A stretch of 64,000 bases of DNA. It comes from Pontivivens ytuae (GTDB lineage Bacteria; Pseudomonadota; Alphaproteobacteria; Rhodobacterales; Rhodobacteraceae). Where the stretch lies: the NCBI RefSeq assembly GCF_015679265.1, contig NZ_CP064942.1, positions 3,638,001-3,702,000 of the forward strand, in the 5' to 3' direction. Below are positions 44,188 to 53,441 of this stretch, piece after piece. The notes beneath the pieces are model-generated. The model worked only from the letters and a program-made list of their open reading frames with translations, did not search any database and was not told where the DNA came from. How positions within the stretch are numbered: the first letter of the stretch is position 1; each line of letters opens with the position of its first letter. Position numbers and translations under genes: made by a program.

Positions 44188-44948
44188 CAGTGGACGAGCT
44201 TCGGCCCGGTGGTCGAGCCGTTCTGGCGGGGCATCACGCCCAGCCGCTTGGCCACCTCGGTATAGGCGTCGGAGACGGAGCCGAGGTCGCGGCGGAACAC
44301 GTCCTTGTCGAGCTTCTCGCCCGTCTTCAGGTCCCACAGACGGCAGGAATCCGGGCTGATCTCGTCGGCCACGATCAGGCGCTGGAAATCGCCCTCGTAG
44401 ACCCGGCCGATCTCGATCTTGAAGTCGACGAGCTTGATGCCGACGCCCATCATCATGCCCGACATGAAGTCGTTCACGCGCAGCGCCAGCGCCACCATGT
44501 CGTCGAGGTCCTGTTGCGTGGCCCAGCCGAAGGCGATGATGTGCTCCTCGGTGACCAGCGGATCGCCCAGATCGTCGTTCTTGTAGTAGAACTCCACGAT
44601 CGGCCGGGGCAGGGGCGAGCCCTCCTCGATGCCGAGCCGCTTGGACATGGAGCCGGCGGCGACGTTCCTGACCACCACCTCGAGCGGGATGATCTCCACC
44701 GCGCGCACGAGCTGCTCACGCATGTTGAGCCGCTTGATGAAGTGCGTGGGCACGCCGATCGCGTTCAGACCGGACATGAAATGCTCGCTCAGGCGGTTGT
44801 TGAGCACACCCTTGCCGTCGATCATCTCGTGCTTCTCGCCGTTGCCGGCGGTGGTGTCGTCCTTGAAGAACTGGATCAGGGTGCCGGGTTCGGGGCCTTC
44901 GTAAAGGATCTTCGCCTTGCCCTCGTACACCATCCTGCGGCGCGCCAT
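44187..44948 (-). CDS. purC: Phosphoribosylaminoimidazole-succinocarboxamide synthase (PurC)
   Basis: This 253-residue SAICAR synthase joins aspartate to CAIR with ATP. The signs are [20 protein letters not shown] at the start, the ATP-binding [20 protein letters not shown] and [20 protein letters not shown], and the signature [20 protein letters not shown] followed by [14 protein letters not shown]. The start [10 protein letters not shown] at 44948 is chosen because the frame upstream is unlike the family. It is the first gene of a minus-strand purine run. Confidence 0.97.
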   Translation of the reverse strand: MARRRMVYEGKAKILYEGPEPGTLIQFFKDDTTAGNGEKHEMIDGKGVLNNRLSEHFMSGLNAIGVPTHFIKRLNMREQLVRAVEIIPLEVVVRNVAAGSMSKRLGIEEGSPLPRPIVEFYYKNDDLGDPLVTEEHIIAFGWATQQDLDDMVALALRVNDFMSGMMMGVGIKLVDFKIEIGRVYEGDFQRLIVADEISPDSCRLWDLKTGEKLDKDVFRRDLGSVSDAYTEVAKRLGVMPRQNGSTTGPKLVH

Positions 44949-45042
44949 GAATGTCTCCGAAATACCGTGCGGGGCCGCGGCGAGGCGGCCCGATGGCGCG
45001 CTCTTATCGCTTGACGGGAGGAGGGGCAAGGATTCGGGACCC

Positions 45043-45056
45043 TTGCGCTGGATCAA
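45043..45056. promoter_or_regulatory. FNR-box-like site
   Basis: TTGCGCTGGATCAA resembles the FNR/FnrL box TTGAT-N4-ATCAA with two mismatches in the left half. It lies 60 bp upstream of the ATPase-inhibitor gene (45116) and 95 bp from divergent purC. Oxygen control of the inhibitor would make sense, but one site with two mismatches is weak. Confidence 0.3.
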
Positions 45057-45115
45057 GGTGATACCCTCATGTGATCCATATCACGCCGACCAGTGGACAG
45101 ACGGGAGGACACTTC

Positions 45116-45430
45116 ATGACCACTTTCGACGATCGCGAGCGGGCCTTCGAGGCGAAATTCGCCCATGACGAGGAGATGCAGTTCAAGGCCGCGATGCGCC
45201 GGAACAAGATCCTCGCGCTGTGGGCCGCGGGGCTGATGGACTACGAGCCGGACCGCGCGGCGGGCTACGTCAAGGACCTGATCCAGGCCGATCTCGCCCA
45301 TCCCGGCGACCAGGACGTCTTCGACAAGCTCAAGGCGGATCTGGGCGAGCGCGTCTCCGACATCGACCTGCGCAGCCGCATGGATGCCGCGATGACCGAA
45401 GCGAAGGCGCAGATCGTCGCCGACGGCTGA
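45116..45430 (+). CDS. F1-ATPase inhibitor zeta subunit-like (DUF1476)
   Basis: This 104-residue protein belongs to the DUF1476 family, whose alphaproteobacterial members are the zeta inhibitor of the F1-ATPase. It begins with the inhibitory-type N-terminus (TTFDDRERAFEAKFAHDEEM). A helical bundle follows (KAAMRRNKILALWAAGLMDY, then VKDLIQADLAHPGDQDVFDK). The protein blocks ATP hydrolysis by F1 while synthesis continues (family knowledge). AGGAC precedes the ATG at 45116. It is single and divergent from purC. Confidence 0.92.
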   Translation: MTTFDDRERAFEAKFAHDEEMQFKAAMRRNKILALWAAGLMDYEPDRAAGYVKDLIQADLAHPGDQDVFDKLKADLGERVSDIDLRSRMDAAMTEAKAQIVADG

Positions 45431-45461
45431 GCCGCGGTCCCAAACCGAATTAACGCAGAAC

Positions 45462-45497
45462 TGACAGGGCGTTGACGGATCCGTCATCGCCCTGTCA
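45462..45497. terminator. 36-bp near-perfect palindrome
   Basis: The palindrome runs from TGACAGGGCGTTGACGGATC to CGCCCTGTCA, with 17 of its 18 base pairs complementary and GGATCC at the centre. It lies 31 bp after the ATPase-inhibitor gene. There is no T-run, so termination would be by hairpin or with Rho. It could also be a protein-binding site for the next gene (45545). Confidence 0.5.
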
Positions 45498-45544
45498 TGC
45501 CGCGCCCGCACGCTTCCTTCGTCCCAGGTGGAGGAGAAGTTGCG

Positions 45545-46519
45545 ATGACGGGCACGACGCTTGAAGTTCAGGTCGAGCGGGTGGTGGACGGCGACACGGT
45601 GCGCGTCTTCCTCCCCGGGGCGGAGCGGGGAGAGAGCGTGCGCATCCTCTCCCTCGACACCGAGGAGGTCTCCGCCGGGACGAAACCGGTGACGGAGCTC
45701 GGCCGGCGCGCCTCGGAGCGGGCGAAGGAGCTGATGGAGCCCGGCGACACCATCCGCCTCATCCTGCCGGGCAACGATCCGCTGGAGACCGCCCTGCAAC
45801 GCTACCGCGGCAATTTCGGGCGGCTGCTCTGCTACGTGGAGCTCGCCGACGGCACCGATTTTCAGGAGGTCATGATCCGCGAGGGCTTCAGCCCCTACTT
45901 CCAGAAATACGGCTATGCCCATTTCGCGGGCCGGCACGCCGCCTATGTCGCGGCCGAGCGGGCGGCGCAGTCGGGCAAGCTTGGCATCTGGGACCAGATC
46001 GCCAACAACGGCTCCGAAATGCGCAACTACGCCGCCCTGACCGTCTGGTGGGACCTGCGTGCGCGCATCATCGAGGGTTATCGCGAGATCAAGCGGCGGA
46101 TGCCGGAGGCGAACCTCTTCAACTCCCGCCTCGACCACGCCAAGCTGGTGGAGATCGCGAAGGCGGGCGGCGAGACCACGGTCTTCATGGAGCTGCGCGA
46201 TTTCAGCCCGACCAATGACGGCGATCACATCATCTTCCGCACCGGCAGCCGGGCACAGCCCTTCTCCGTCTTCGTGCCGGAGGCGAACATGGGCGAGGGG
46301 CAGGAGGTGATGAACCTGCTGCTCACCCGCTACGTTTCGGAAAGCGAGATGCGGCCCGCCCGCTCCTACGCCTACGTGACGGGCTCGCTGAAGCTCTTCC
46401 CGCCCGAGACCGGCGATCCGGAGATCACGGTAACCCGGGTCGACCAGGTCACCGACTGGCCGTCGGCGAGCATCGAGCGCGGCATCTCGACCCTCACGGG
46501 GCCTGTCGCCGACGCCTGA
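45545..46519 (+). CDS. Thermonuclease-like (SNase domain) protein
   Basis: This 324-residue protein has a staphylococcal-nuclease-like domain at about 8-160: VERVVDGDTVRVFLPGAERG, RILSLDTEEVSAGTKP with an Asp-Glu pair, and the Arg/Tyr-containing RYRGNFGRLLCYVELADGTD. The C-terminal half (about 165-320) is of no known family. There is no signal peptide. GGAGGAGAAG precedes the ATG at 45545. It could cleave nucleic acid with calcium, but the long extra half suggests a different role. Confidence 0.78.
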   Translation: MTGTTLEVQVERVVDGDTVRVFLPGAERGESVRILSLDTEEVSAGTKPVTELGRRASERAKELMEPGDTIRLILPGNDPLETALQRYRGNFGRLLCYVELADGTDFQEVMIREGFSPYFQKYGYAHFAGRHAAYVAAERAAQSGKLGIWDQIANNGSEMRNYAALTVWWDLRARIIEGYREIKRRMPEANLFNSRLDHAKLVEIAKAGGETTVFMELRDFSPTNDGDHIIFRTGSRAQPFSVFVPEANMGEGQEVMNLLLTRYVSESEMRPARSYAYVTGSLKLFPPETGDPEITVTRVDQVTDWPSASIERGISTLTGPVADA

Positions 46520-46521
46520 TG

Positions 46522-46640
46522 CGTAGTGTCATCCTCGGGCTCGACCCGAGCATCTCGCTGTTTCCGGAGATGGCCGGGTCAAGCCCGACCATGACGCCCT
46601 CTTGCCACCGTCCCGGCCAACGCGCCGGGACCGCTCTCAA
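46522..46640. repeat. Type C and type B repeats between convergent genes
   Basis: The spacer between the SNase gene and the small protein at 46659 holds a type C element (about 46526-46593: GTCATCCTCGGGCTCGACCC, then AGATGGCCGGGTCAAGCCCG and ACCATGAC). A type B hairpin follows (about 46607-46634: CCGTCCCGGCCAACGCGCCG). The genes converge here, so the repeats are placed as a two-way end. Confidence 0.75.
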
Positions 46641-46658
46641 TCCCGCGCCTCTCGGCGC

Positions 46659-46964
46659 TCAGCGCCGCCGCGGCCGGTTCAGCCGTCGTGCATTCGATCC
46701 CGCGCGGGCCGCGACCGGCGCCAGCCCCGCCTCGATTATCGCGGAGACGCCGCGCCCGTGGGCGAAGGCCATGGCGGCGCCCTGCCAGCCGCGGGTGAAG
46801 GCCACGGGTTTTTCCACCCACATCGACATGGCTTCCGCCGGGCTCAACGTGCCCCGCGCCAATAGCCCCATCCGGCTCACGATAGTCTGCGCGGCGGCGG
46901 CGTTCATGCGCTGCCAGGCGAGCGAGATCCGCACCAGGCTCGAAAAGTCGTTGGGTAACATCAT
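46659..46964 (-). CDS. Small helical protein (phasin-like)
   Basis: This 101-residue protein opens MMLPNDFSSLVRISLAWQRM. It is mostly amphipathic helix with Ala and Met (NAAAAQTIVSRMGLLARGTL) and ends in a basic tail (ARAGSNARRLNRPRRR). It resembles small Rhodobacterales proteins that databases often label antifreeze or phasin-like; I recall this without a search. AAGGAGTGCTG precedes the ATG at 46964, and TATATT (about 20-30 bp further up) could be a -10 box. The function is not known. Confidence 0.68.
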   Translation of the reverse strand: MMLPNDFSSLVRISLAWQRMNAAAAQTIVSRMGLLARGTLSPAEAMSMWVEKPVAFTRGWQGAAMAFAHGRGVSAIIEAGLAPVAARAGSNARRLNRPRRR

Positions 46965-47015
46965 CGCAGCACTCCTTATGCTGCGGTGCAATATAGCTCG
47001 AATCCTCTAGAAGAC

Positions 47016-47534
47016 CTAACGCGCTGCCGCGATGGCCGCCTGCATCTGTGGCCCGTCGGGCACGGCGGAGGAGGGCAGCGCGGCCGCCAGATCGCCCTCG
47101 GGCGTGATCACCCACTTGTGGAAATTCCAACGGGGCAAGGCCCGCGCGCCGCCTTCCGCGCGCGCCCAGGCAAAGAACGGATGCGCCTGCGGCCCGCGCG
47201 TGGTCACGATATCCGACATCGGGAAGGTGATGCCGAAGTTGACATCGCAGAATTCCGCGACCTCGTCGGCGCTGTCGTACTCCTGCCCCCCGAAATCGTC
47301 GGTCGGAAGGCCGATGACGGTGACGTTTGGATCGCTCTCATGCAGGGCCTGAAGCGCTTCATATTGCGGGGTAAAGGCGCAGAAGGAGGCCGTGTTGGCG
47401 ACCACCAGCGTCTGCCCGGCGAAGTCCGACAAATCGAGCGTCCCGCCCTCCAGTGCATCGAAGGTGAAGTCATGCGCGCCGTCGGCGGCGGCGGGTGCGG
47501 CAGCGAGGGCGAGGATCAGAACGAGCGGTTTCAT
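47016..47534 (-). CDS. Glutathione peroxidase family protein (exported)
   Basis: This 172-residue thioredoxin-fold peroxidase has a signal peptide (MKPLVLILALAAAPAAADGA). The active-site Cys is in VANTASFCAFTPQYEALQAL (about 47-66), in the position of the usual NVASxCGxTxQY. The Trp-Asn pair of the family is in LPRWNFHKWVI. It reduces peroxides with thiols, probably in the periplasm. Gly after the Cys is replaced by Ala (CAFT), so activity is likely but not certain. It is a single gene on the minus strand. Confidence 0.9.
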   Translation of the reverse strand: MKPLVLILALAAAPAAADGAHDFTFDALEGGTLDLSDFAGQTLVVANTASFCAFTPQYEALQALHESDPNVTVIGLPTDDFGGQEYDSADEVAEFCDVNFGITFPMSDIVTTRGPQAHPFFAWARAEGGARALPRWNFHKWVITPEGDLAAALPSSAVPDGPQMQAAIAAAR

Positions 47535-47601
47535 GCTGTAGATACGGCGCATCGACCAAATCGGTTTCACCCTGCGACAGCATCGCCTGTTCGCATCAAA
47601 A

Positions 47602-47752
47602 GGCCCCGGATCAGGTCCGGGGCGGTCGAGCCCCATGCAACCGTCCCGGCCGCAGCGCCGGGACCATCCACCAACCACTCCGCCGTCATCCTCGGGCCTG
47701 ACCCGAGGATCTCCTTCATCTTGGAGATGGCCGGGTCAAGCCCGACCATGAC
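47602..47752. repeat. Type A, B and C repeats in tandem
   Basis: The 269-bp gap between the glutathione peroxidase and purB holds one copy each of type A (about 47602-47627, CCCCGGATCAGGTCCGGGG), type B (about 47641-47668, CCGTCCCGGCCGCAGCGCCG) and type C (about 47685-47752, GTCATCCTCGGGCCTGACCC, then AGATGGCCGGGTCAAGCCCG). All three are also seen at 2664-2835. No gene is seen in the gap. Confidence 0.8.
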
Positions 47753-47803
47753 GGTGCTTCGGTGCTTGCTTCCGCCCGGCGGCACCGCCGGGTGGCGCCG
47801 TGG

Positions 47804-49108
47804 TCAGTCGCCGAACACCCGCGCGAAGATCGTGTCGACGTGCTTGGTGTGGTAGCCGAGGTCGAACTTCTCCTCGATCTCCGCCTCTGACAGTGCTGCG
47901 CGAACGTCGCCGTCGCCCAGCAATTCCTCTTTGAAATCCGCGCCTTCTTCCCACACCTTCATCGCGTTGCGCTGGACCAGCTTGTAGGCGTCCTCGCGGC
48001 TCACCCCGGCCTGGGTCAGCGCCAGGAGCACGCGCTGGCTCATCACCAGACCGCGGAACTTGTTCATATTGGCCAGCATGTTGTCGGGGTAGACCACCAG
48101 CTTGTCCACGACCTGCGTCAGCCGCGCCAGCGCGAAGTCGAGCGTGACGGTGGCGTCCGGCCCGATGTTGCGTTCCACCGAACTGTGCGAGATGTCCCGC
48201 TCGTGCCACAGCGCCACGTTCTCCATTGCCGGGATCACCGCCATGCGCACCAGCCGCGCGAGGCCGGTCAGGTTCTCCGTCAGCACCGGGTTGCGCTTGT
48301 GCGGCATCGCGGACGAGCCCTTCTGTCCTTTGGAGAAGAACTCCTCCGCCTCCAGCACCTCGGTGCGCTGCATGTGGCGGATTTCCGTCGCGAGGTTCTC
48401 GATCGAGCTCGCCACCACCCCGAGCGCTGCGAAGAACGCCGCATGCCGGTCGCGCGGGATGACTTGCGTGGAGATCGGCTCGGGCACCAGCCCCAGCTTC
48501 TCCGTCACGTATTCCTCCACGAACGGGTCGATATTGGCGAAGGTCCCGACGGCGCCGGAGATCGCGCCCGTCGCCACCTCCTCCCGTGCGGTCACAAGGC
48601 GCGCGCGGTTGCGGTCCATCTCCGCGTAGAACCGTGCGAAGGTGAGGCCCATCGTCGTCGGCTCCGCATGGATCCCGTGGGAGCGGCCGATGCGCACCGT
48701 GTCCTTGTGCTCGTAGGCGCGGCGCTTCAGCGCCTCCAGCAGCGCGTCCATGTCCGCGATCAGGATGTCCGCCGCCCGCACGAGCTGGACGTTGAAGGTG
48801 GTGTCGAGCACGTCGGAGCTCGTCATCCCCTGGTGCACGAAGCGCGCTTCGTCCGCCCCCACGATCTCCGCCAGGTGGGTGAGGAAGGCGATAACGTCGT
48901 GCTTCGTCTCCCGCTCGATCTCGTCGATGCGCGCGATGTCGAACTCCACGTCGCGGGCCTTCCAGACGGCGGCCGCGTTCTCCTTGGGGATCACGCCGAG
49001 CTTGGCCTGTGCATCGCAGGCATGCGCCTCGATCTCGTACCAGATGCGGAACTTCGTCTCGGGCGACCAGATGGCGACCATCTCGGGGCGGGAGTAGCGG
49101 GGGATCAT
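47804..49108 (-). CDS. purB: Adenylosuccinate lyase (PurB)
   Basis: This 434-residue enzyme of the fumarase/aspartase superfamily cleaves SAICAR and adenylosuccinate, releasing fumarate. The signature is KGQKGSSAMPHKRNPVLTEN (flexible loop with the Ser). The family His is in GIHAEPTTMGLTFARFYAEM and the third conserved region in IGRSHGIHAEPT. The opening is MIPRYSRPEMVAIWSPETKF. The start at 49108 is set by this opening. It is divergent from the DUF6314-like gene at 49181. Confidence 0.97.
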   Translation of the reverse strand: MIPRYSRPEMVAIWSPETKFRIWYEIEAHACDAQAKLGVIPKENAAAVWKARDVEFDIARIDEIERETKHDVIAFLTHLAEIVGADEARFVHQGMTSSDVLDTTFNVQLVRAADILIADMDALLEALKRRAYEHKDTVRIGRSHGIHAEPTTMGLTFARFYAEMDRNRARLVTAREEVATGAISGAVGTFANIDPFVEEYVTEKLGLVPEPISTQVIPRDRHAAFFAALGVVASSIENLATEIRHMQRTEVLEAEEFFSKGQKGSSAMPHKRNPVLTENLTGLARLVRMAVIPAMENVALWHERDISHSSVERNIGPDATVTLDFALARLTQVVDKLVVYPDNMLANMNKFRGLVMSQRVLLALTQAGVSREDAYKLVQRNAMKVWEEGADFKEELLGDGDVRAALSEAEIEEKFDLGYHTKHVDTIFARVFGD

Positions 49109-49180
49109 CGGCGGGCCCTTCTTGTCGGTGGTGTCGCGCGGGTGATAGACGCGGGGGCCGCCGCAAACAAGGGGAGCGCC

Positions 49181-49603
49181 ATGGACGAGCTGCCGGCCCT
49201 TCTGCGCCCCTTCGCGGGCCGCTGGTCGATCCGGCGCGACATCTTCGATCTCGATTCCCAGTGGACCGGGCAGTTCAAGGGGCAGGGCGATTTCGTGCCG
49301 CGCGCCGCGGGCCTCGACTATCTGGAGGAAGGGGAGCTGCGCTTCGCCGGCCTGCCACCCTTTTCCGCGACCCGGCGCTATCGGTGGGAGGCGGGCGACG
49401 CCGACATCCTCGTGGAGTTCGACGACGGCCGCTTCTTCCACCGCTTCGACCCGTTGGAGAGCGGAGCGGAGGCCGCGCATTTCTGCGATCCGGACCTCTA
49501 CGAGGTGCGCTACCTCTTCGATCTGCCGTCCGAATGGCGGGCCGAGTGGCGCGTCGAGGGGCCGCGCAAGGACTACCGGATGGTCACGATCTACAAGCGC
49601 TGA
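49181..49603 (+). CDS. DUF6314-like protein
   Basis: This 140-residue protein opens MDELPALLRPFAGRWSIRRD and is mostly beta strand, with conserved-looking WTGQFKGQGDFVPRAAGLDY, RRYRWEAGDADILVEFDDGR and the end YRMVTIYKR. This fits a small calycin-like barrel, which NCBI labels DUF6314; I recall this without a search. GGGGAGCGCC precedes the ATG. Its substrate or role is not known. It converges with enolase across a hairpin. Confidence 0.72.
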   Translation: MDELPALLRPFAGRWSIRRDIFDLDSQWTGQFKGQGDFVPRAAGLDYLEEGELRFAGLPPFSATRRYRWEAGDADILVEFDDGRFFHRFDPLESGAEAAHFCDPDLYEVRYLFDLPSEWRAEWRVEGPRKDYRMVTIYKR

Positions 49604-49624
49604 CGCGCGATCCGCCTCCGGCGG

Positions 49625-49685
49625 GCGTATTTGTCGAGAGTGATGAGGGGCGCGGCACCCCGTTCATCACTCTCTTCAAATACGC
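49625..49685. terminator. GCGTATTT hairpin between convergent genes
   Basis: The arms (49625-49646, GCGTATTTGTCGAGAGTGAT and GA; 49664-49685) are inverted copies matching at 20 of 22 positions. The 17-nt loop holds an inner GC stem. It lies between the DUF6314-like gene and enolase, which converge, so it probably ends both messages. The sequence is nearly the same as at 55758-55822. Confidence 0.65.
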
Positions 49686-49695
49686 AAATCCGGCC

Positions 49696-51150
<1,455 letters not shown>

Positions 51151-51152
51151 TC

Positions 51153-51398
51153 ATGAACTACATCGACTTGGGTCGCGACTGGCTGCTGGCGCATCTGGAC
51201 GGTGTCCGTCAGGCGCTCGGCCTTTCCGTTGCGGAAACCGAATTCATACTCGCCCTCTCGGCGGCGATCATCGCGGGGGCGATCCTCGCCCGGCTCACAC
51301 CCGGTGTCCGGCGGCGCAAGCGCTCGGTGCTTACACCGCGCGACGTGGCCAGCCTGAAGACGCTCCGCCAGATGCGGATGCCGCACGACCAGCGCTGA
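51153..51398 (+). CDS. Small single-pass membrane protein
   Basis: This 81-residue protein has one hydrophobic segment (FILALSAAIIAGAILARL, about 31-48). An amphipathic N-terminus (YIDLGRDWLLAHLDGVRQAL) and a basic C-terminal tail (RRRKRSVLTPRDVASLKTLR) flank it. No family is recognised. The tail would face the cytoplasm by the positive-inside rule. A GTGGGGATGAAACGTC stretch precedes the ATG. Confidence 0.62.
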   Translation: MNYIDLGRDWLLAHLDGVRQALGLSVAETEFILALSAAIIAGAILARLTPGVRRRKRSVLTPRDVASLKTLRQMRMPHDQR

Positions 51399-51494
51399 GC
51401 GCCGCACAATTAACCCTAGAATCAAGAAGTAAGCGGAAAACGCGAACAATTTGAGCTATACTGAGCACAGTTTGAATGTGTTCAGGAGTTCTTC

Positions 51495-51881
51495 ATGGCC
51501 GGTCTGTCAGATATCGGCACACGACATGTCGTCGTCCCCGGCGAGGGGCCTGGCGGCACCTTCATCGCCGTCGTCCAGCGCGAGGGTTTCTTCGAGGCGC
51601 TACAGTCCCAGGGCCTGTCGCCCTACCTCATCCTCGCCATCTTCCTCGTCCTCATCGTCTTCATCTTCGCCGCCCGGCAGGGGCGTGACGGCGCCCGCGG
51701 TGGTGCGGTCGAGCGCGTCCAGTCCCATCGCGGCCGGCAGCGCGCCGTGCGCTGGCGCCGGGTGAAGAAGACCGAGGTCGACTACCACGCGTTGCGCGAA
51801 AGCCGCATGGGTCAGCCCGAGGCGGACTCCGACGCCTTGGCCGCGTCCCAGAGCGCATCCATCTCCGACAGATCCGACTGA
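51495..51881 (+). CDS. Small membrane protein
   Basis: This 128-residue protein has one strong hydrophobic segment (SPYLILAIFLVLIVFIFAAR, about 42-61). A glycine-rich front (VVPGEGPGGTFIAVVQ) precedes it, and a basic then polar tail (RGRQRAVRWRRVKKTEVDYH) follows. CAGGAG precedes the ATG. Its last 70 bp overlap the 3' end of mazG on the other strand. A -10-like TATACT lies at about 51457. No family is recognised. Confidence 0.7.
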   Translation: MAGLSDIGTRHVVVPGEGPGGTFIAVVQREGFFEALQSQGLSPYLILAIFLVLIVFIFAARQGRDGARGGAVERVQSHRGRQRAVRWRRVKKTEVDYHALRESRMGQPEADSDALAASQSASISDRSD

Positions 51882-52654
51882 TCGGGCCGCTTGCCCTTTG
51901 TAGCAAGAGCGTCCTCCACCGCGTTGAAACGGCGGGTGAATTTGGCGTTGGCGTCTCGCAGCGCTTCCTCGGGATCGATGCCGAGATGGCGGGCGAGGTT
52001 GGCCATCACGAACATCAGGTCGCCGAACTCCTCGACCTGCTTGGCGTGGGGCAGCGTCTCCCGCGCTTCGACGAGCTCGCGGCTCTCCTCCACGATCTTG
52101 TCGAGCACCTGTTCGGTCTGCGGCCAGTCAAAGCCGACGCGGGCCGCGCGGTTCTGCAGTTTGACCGCGCGGGTCAGCGCCGGCAGGCCCATCGCGACAC
52201 CGTCGAGCACCCGCTCCCGCGTCTTGCCCTTGGCCGCCCGCTCCTCCGCCTTGATCCGCTCCCAGTCCACGATCTGCTCGTCGGCCGTGCGCCCCGCGGC
52301 GCTGCCAAAGACGTGGGGGTGGCGCCGCACCATCTTGTCGGAGATCGACCGGATCACGTCCGCCAGCGCGAAGTCGCCTGATTCGCCCGCCATCTGCGCG
52401 TGATAGACAACCTGGAGGAGAAGATCCCCCAATTCGTCACGCAAATCGGCCATGTCCTGTCGCGCGATCGCATCGGCGACTTCGTAGGCCTCCTCGATCG
52501 TATAGGGGGCAATCGAGGCGAAATCCTGTTCGCGGTCCCAGGGGCAGCCATCGGGGGCGCGGAGCCGCGCCATGATCTCCACCAGCCGCTCCAGCCCGGC
52601 CCCCCCATCATGCACCAGCGCGTCGGAGGCGGAACGGTCGAGCGGCTTGGTCAT
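51812..52654 (-). CDS. mazG: Nucleoside triphosphate pyrophosphohydrolase MazG
   Basis: This 280-residue protein hydrolyses NTPs to NMPs and pyrophosphate. It has two MazG repeats. The first carries the EExxE/ExxD metal motif in YTIEEAYEVADAI and RDELGDLLLQVVYHAQMAGE (about 50-90). The second has KIVEESRELVEARETLP and QVEEFGDLMFVMANLARHLG (about 185-230). It starts SASDALVHDGGAGLERLVEI and then CPWDREQDFASI. The start at 52654 is set by the family opening. It converges with, and overlaps by 70 bp, the small membrane gene. Confidence 0.94.
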   Translation of the reverse strand: MTKPLDRSASDALVHDGGAGLERLVEIMARLRAPDGCPWDREQDFASIAPYTIEEAYEVADAIARQDMADLRDELGDLLLQVVYHAQMAGESGDFALADVIRSISDKMVRRHPHVFGSAAGRTADEQIVDWERIKAEERAAKGKTRERVLDGVAMGLPALTRAVKLQNRAARVGFDWPQTEQVLDKIVEESRELVEARETLPHAKQVEEFGDLMFVMANLARHLGIDPEEALRDANAKFTRRFNAVEDALATKGKRPDQSDLSEMDALWDAAKASESASG

Positions 52655-52674
52655 GGCGGGTCTCCAGCAAGGAT

Positions 52675-53280
52675 TCAGTCGGCGGTGAAACGGCACGGTT
52701 CGGGCAGTTGGTCGAAGCCCCAATCGGCCACCTTGGGCTCCGCGTCCAGTGCGATCTCCTGCAATCCCTCATCGGTCAAGATCCGGCCTTCACCCATCGC
52801 GAAGACGAGGTCGCAGCTCTGCACGGGAGAGCCCGGCTGAAACTGGACCCTGACATTGCTGATCGTCCAGCCCTCGCGCAACACGGCGAATTCCACGCCG
52901 AGGAACTGCAGCCCGGACCGGCCCAGCACCGGCAGGTAGATCAGATCCACGTCCGAGATGTCGCTGACGACATTGAGGCCGAGGCTTACCGTGCCGAACG
53001 CCATGCCGGGTGGGCTCGCGTCGAGCGGCAGGAAGCGCTCGAACCGGTCACTGACGGCAGCGCGCCCGCTCGCGGGATCGGTGGTGAGCAGCACGAGGTC
53101 CGCCGCGGCCTCGTCCTTGCGGAGTACCAGCAGCGCGCGATCGGGATAGCCATCGCCGTTCCAGTCGAGCACGTCGATCTCGGGGCCGGTCAGAACGGAC
53201 AGCACCCGGTCGAGCGCAACCTCCTCCGCCGAGGCTCCCGTTGCCAGAAGCATTGCAGCGATCACCTGGCTGATTTTCAT
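52675..53280 (-). CDS. Exported protein with an FG-GAP-like stretch
   Basis: This 201-residue protein has a signal peptide (MKISQVIAAMLLATGASAEE). The stretch VLDWNGDGYPDRALLVL resembles the D-x-D-x-D calcium loops of FG-GAP/VCBS repeats. Two Cys lie at the C-terminal end (QSCDLVFAMGEGRIL and PEPCRFTAD), perhaps a disulphide. No enzyme family is recognised. It is exported on the strand of mazG, 20 bp upstream. Confidence 0.72.
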   Translation of the reverse strand: MKISQVIAAMLLATGASAEEVALDRVLSVLTGPEIDVLDWNGDGYPDRALLVLRKDEAAADLVLLTTDPASGRAAVSDRFERFLPLDASPPGMAFGTVSLGLNVVSDISDVDLIYLPVLGRSGLQFLGVEFAVLREGWTISNVRVQFQPGSPVQSCDLVFAMGEGRILTDEGLQEIALDAEPKVADWGFDQLPEPCRFTAD

Positions 53281-53441
53281 ACGCGCCCCCCGACGTGATT
53301 CCCGCAGCGAGAGCCTAACGGCCTGACCGGGCTTGCACAGATGCAGCTTGCCGCCACCCGCTCTCCCACCGCGACACCGCAGTTGCTTGACGCCACTCCG
53401 TCCAGCCCCTTCATTAACGGCATCCAACCGGGAGCCGCTTC

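Noticed and set aside
46990..47012. CTCGAATCCTCTAGAAG as a third Irr-box-like site
   Set aside because: Only the right half resembles the iscR-upstream element. The left half does not match.
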